Positions 61,284 through 64,000 of a DNA stretch of 64,000 nt are shown one piece after another. The position numbers and the translations under genes were made by a program. Origin of the DNA: Anisakis pegreffii (lineage: Eukaryota; Nematoda; Chromadorea; Rhabditida; Anisakidae). The stretch's first letter is position 1. Each line of letters opens with the position of its first letter. The DNA lies in assembly GCA_035041965.1 (NCBI GenBank), contig JAPYMA010001481.1:124001-188000 (forward strand), read 5' to 3'. Below the pieces are notes generated by a model. It was not told the DNA's origin. It did no database searches and saw nothing but the letters and a program-made list of their open reading frames with translations.

Positions 61284-63846
61284 CTGGAACTGAACAATAT
61301 AAGATTATTACTCGCTTTCGATCTCAATTTATCAGACGTCTGCAGCAAATACAATTCAATAATACGTCAACACAGCTAACTTCAATTAATTTTTATCAAA
61401 TCAGATTCAGTGATAGCACAAACAAACATCTTAGAAATAAGGAGAGAGAAGGAAGGCAATTAAATAAACCTCATAAAATCAATGAAGATAATGATAACTT
61501 AATTGGATGAAGTCCATAAAAAGATGTGAACACCAACCAACGACGACGTAGTAAAACAAATTCGAAAACTTATCATCAATAACTTTACACCCGAAGCGAA
61601 ATGAATGAATGAATGATATTCAATGATCAATGATCAAATAAACAAATAACTACTACAAACGCTAGTTTAAGTTTACAATTTCAATGAATAACGAAACTAT
61701 TGCATTGGTTATGACTGCGACATTTATTCATGAATAACGAACGGACCGAAAGCAATTAAATATTACGAGTAACATGATAATAATCATGCTGAACACGCCC
61801 AGAAGACACGCTATGCTAACAAGCTTGATAAGAACCCATATTATATATTATAGTAATCACGATGATAGCACTCATGCATTAATAGCCAATTTGAGCACTT
61901 ATTTTTCATACGAATTCAATAGTTACGATGATATAATAAAAAATCGCTATTGAAAGAACCTCCCTCCCAAAAGCTCTAACACAAAATCAATACAAGACTG
62001 AAGAGTTACTGTTGTCTGGACAATTCCGCGAGAAAACAGCACTCACTGGGTCCATAAAATGTAAATACAATCAAATCAGAGGCTGCTCCAATCAAAAAAG
62101 CACGCACGCAACAACTCTACGTTTACATCAATCACAGTTTAAACATCAACGTAAAACTTCTTCATTTGAAAGAAGATACAGCTTATTACACACTTCATAA
62201 ATACGACGACTGGCTACCATATCGCCGCATCCAATCAATGTTCACTACTTCAAATACGATACGATTACAGCTGTCTGCAAGCAAGGCTATCACTTGCATA
62301 CTTCTGACTTATTCAAAGAAACAAACAAATAAATGTATGGTATGGTAGGGTGTAGTGAGTGCATAACAAAAAACGAGCATGAACCTAATTAATTACCCAC
62401 TCAATACCTTTCCTTTCCCTACTGCATCTGTTCCTAACGACGATAATACAACAACAACAACAACAACAGTTGACTATCCACAGAACTACTAACTGCATAA
62501 CACAAATAAACCAAATAAGCGAACAAATCAATCAATCAATGAGTTAATTAATACAAGAAAACTATTTATTGGTGCCAGCTTTCCGCTGCTTACTTACGTT
62601 CCAATGGAAACACACAAATAAACATCTTGAACTTTAAGCACTTCAGCATTCAACTTCTACCGTTTGTTTCATCATCTGTCTTACAGTTAGTTTTCTTCTT
62701 CCCCTCTCGTGCTCACCTTCCTGTTCATTTAATTACAACAGCTATCTATGCACTACGCACAAACTCGTCATCAATTCACTCCTTGCTCATCAAATAACCA
62801 GCAAAAGTTGTTCCACTCAACAATCACAGACACTAACCTAACCATAAACAATCAAACAAATCCATCGAAAAACAATCCTGCTACTACTGCAGCAAGCGCT
62901 ATTATAAGCAGCAAAAAATGCAGTTCATTCCTCACAGAGCACACAAAACAATGTGTATCGATAGACTTAAACCCTACAACAAAAGCCGCATATGGCTGCT
63001 ACGTTCGCATATACTTATTATACTTACACATAAACAACTCCATTCATAGACGAACCAGCAAACAAACAAAAACAGCACAAAGATGACATAAAACGATCAC
63101 ACTTATAGGAAGATAATCACACGTCCATAGTCTGTTCTATTTGCAAACTTATAACACATACTTTCATCACGTGCTTCTGGTAAAATGAGAGCACGGCATG
63201 AAAATTTACAACGTAATGATATTGTTATTAGCATTTTGCAAACCATATTTATCGGATAACGTAGGCAAATAGTTGCAACATAACAACAGATATATACCGC
63301 TAATTCATCGCCGAGTATCAAAACATGAGCACAAAACACACATCGGTCACATGCTAACGATAAGTTACATTAAGTTACGTGTTCCCTGTGTTGTGCTCAT
63401 TCACTCACTTTCATGTGATTCGAAATAAGATAATAACAAAGCTGGCTGACTACTGCTGCCTCATGGATATGACATAATCTTGTTGTTAATCTTGCTCATT
63501 TTATGCCATTATATTTGTGTGCTTGTGCATTTTGGATATGATATCCGTAGTCTGCTGCTTAACTGAAACTTTCACTAGCATATCGAACATACACTACATC
63601 CAATATATCAATCGGCTTTCTCGTATCGTATCCAATAATGCAGACATGTACAAATATATACGCTTAACGGCTTATTCGAATAATACTCTCAAGTGTACGT
63701 ATTCTCCTGGAATGCACTTTAATTCAATGCTTTCACGTGAATGCTCCTATGTTCCTCTCCAATCCGCTCAAAGTATTCTAAATCTAGCACCATTCATCCA
63801 CCCAATATCCTGTCCGTCAATTCCCGCCATTCTCAATCCGACAGAA

Positions 63847-63936
<90 letters not shown>

Positions 63937-64000
63937 TATACACGTCTCTATCGCTTTATCGGATCTGGCATTACTTCAAGTACGTTTTCATCTCTACCTA
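61284..64000. other. Upstream intron or 5' region of the AF10-like gene
   Basis: The first exon seen, at 61283, starts after a ttccag acceptor, so this 2.7 kb is at least partly intron. No PHD-finger Cys/His pattern was found here on the minus strand. It includes a CAA-type run near 62449-62468 and ends in an AT dinucleotide array. Confidence 0.5.
63849..63940. repeat. (TA)n microsatellite, about 90 bp
   Basis: Pure alternating TA from about 63849 to 63930, one C, then another short TA run. Array length is likely polymorphic and prone to assembly error. Confidence 0.95.

Noticed and set aside
1..64000. CRISPR arrays, bacterial operons, rRNA genes
   Set aside because: No regularly spaced repeats, no prokaryotic gene layout and no rRNA-like sequence anywhere in the window.

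Overview
This is a 64 kb piece of eukaryotic nuclear DNA, almost certainly from a nematode. It is AT-rich, and its genes are cut into many short exons with TTTCAG- or TTTTAG-type acceptors. A succinate dehydrogenase cytochrome b560 gene (mev-1/cyt-1 type) sits directly upstream of a CED-9/Bcl-2 gene on the same strand, the arrangement known from the Caenorhabditis elegans mev-1/ced-9 operon. Long introns, large gaps and dispersed repeats argue against C. elegans itself. A parasitic or other large-intron chromadorean is my guess, not something the sequence proves.

Layout. Plus strand: 3' part of a calpain (2-2858), SDHC (5922-6951), CED-9 (7885-9847), and a 15-exon type II membrane M1 metallopeptidase (15153-25714). 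Minus strand: small heat-shock/alpha-crystallin-like protein (29397-27677), bZIP factor (38974-36413), an unrecognised Cys-rich gene (40448-39467), a dephospho-CoA kinase domain protein (48168-46200), and the C-terminal 1,020 codons of an AF10/ZFP-1-type chromatin protein (61283-53150, running off the right edge). Gene order is plus for the first 26 kb, then minus for the rest, so the M1 and heat-shock genes converge. Gaps of 1-6 kb hold repeats, microsatellites and few credible exons.

How genes relate. SDHC (complex II membrane anchor) and CED-9 (mitochondrial Bcl-2 protein) are the one pair with a known functional and operonic link. The other genes look like ordinary neighbours: cytosolic protease, cell-surface peptidase, chaperone, transcription factor, CoA-related kinase and chromatin regulator.

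Most notable: a duplicated calpain exon with an in-frame stop; M1 zinc ligands intact but the transition-state Tyr replaced by Phe; a 110-bp repeat present three times, two of them inside SDHC and ced-9 introns; a 146-bp palindrome carrying tRNA T-arm sequence; a CRE/CCAAT/TATA cluster inside the bZIP gene that looks like an internal promoter; and a recurrent GTT(C/G)GT class of splice donors. Exon boundaries were assigned by eye from reading frame, phase and GT/AG signals and were not checked against transcripts.
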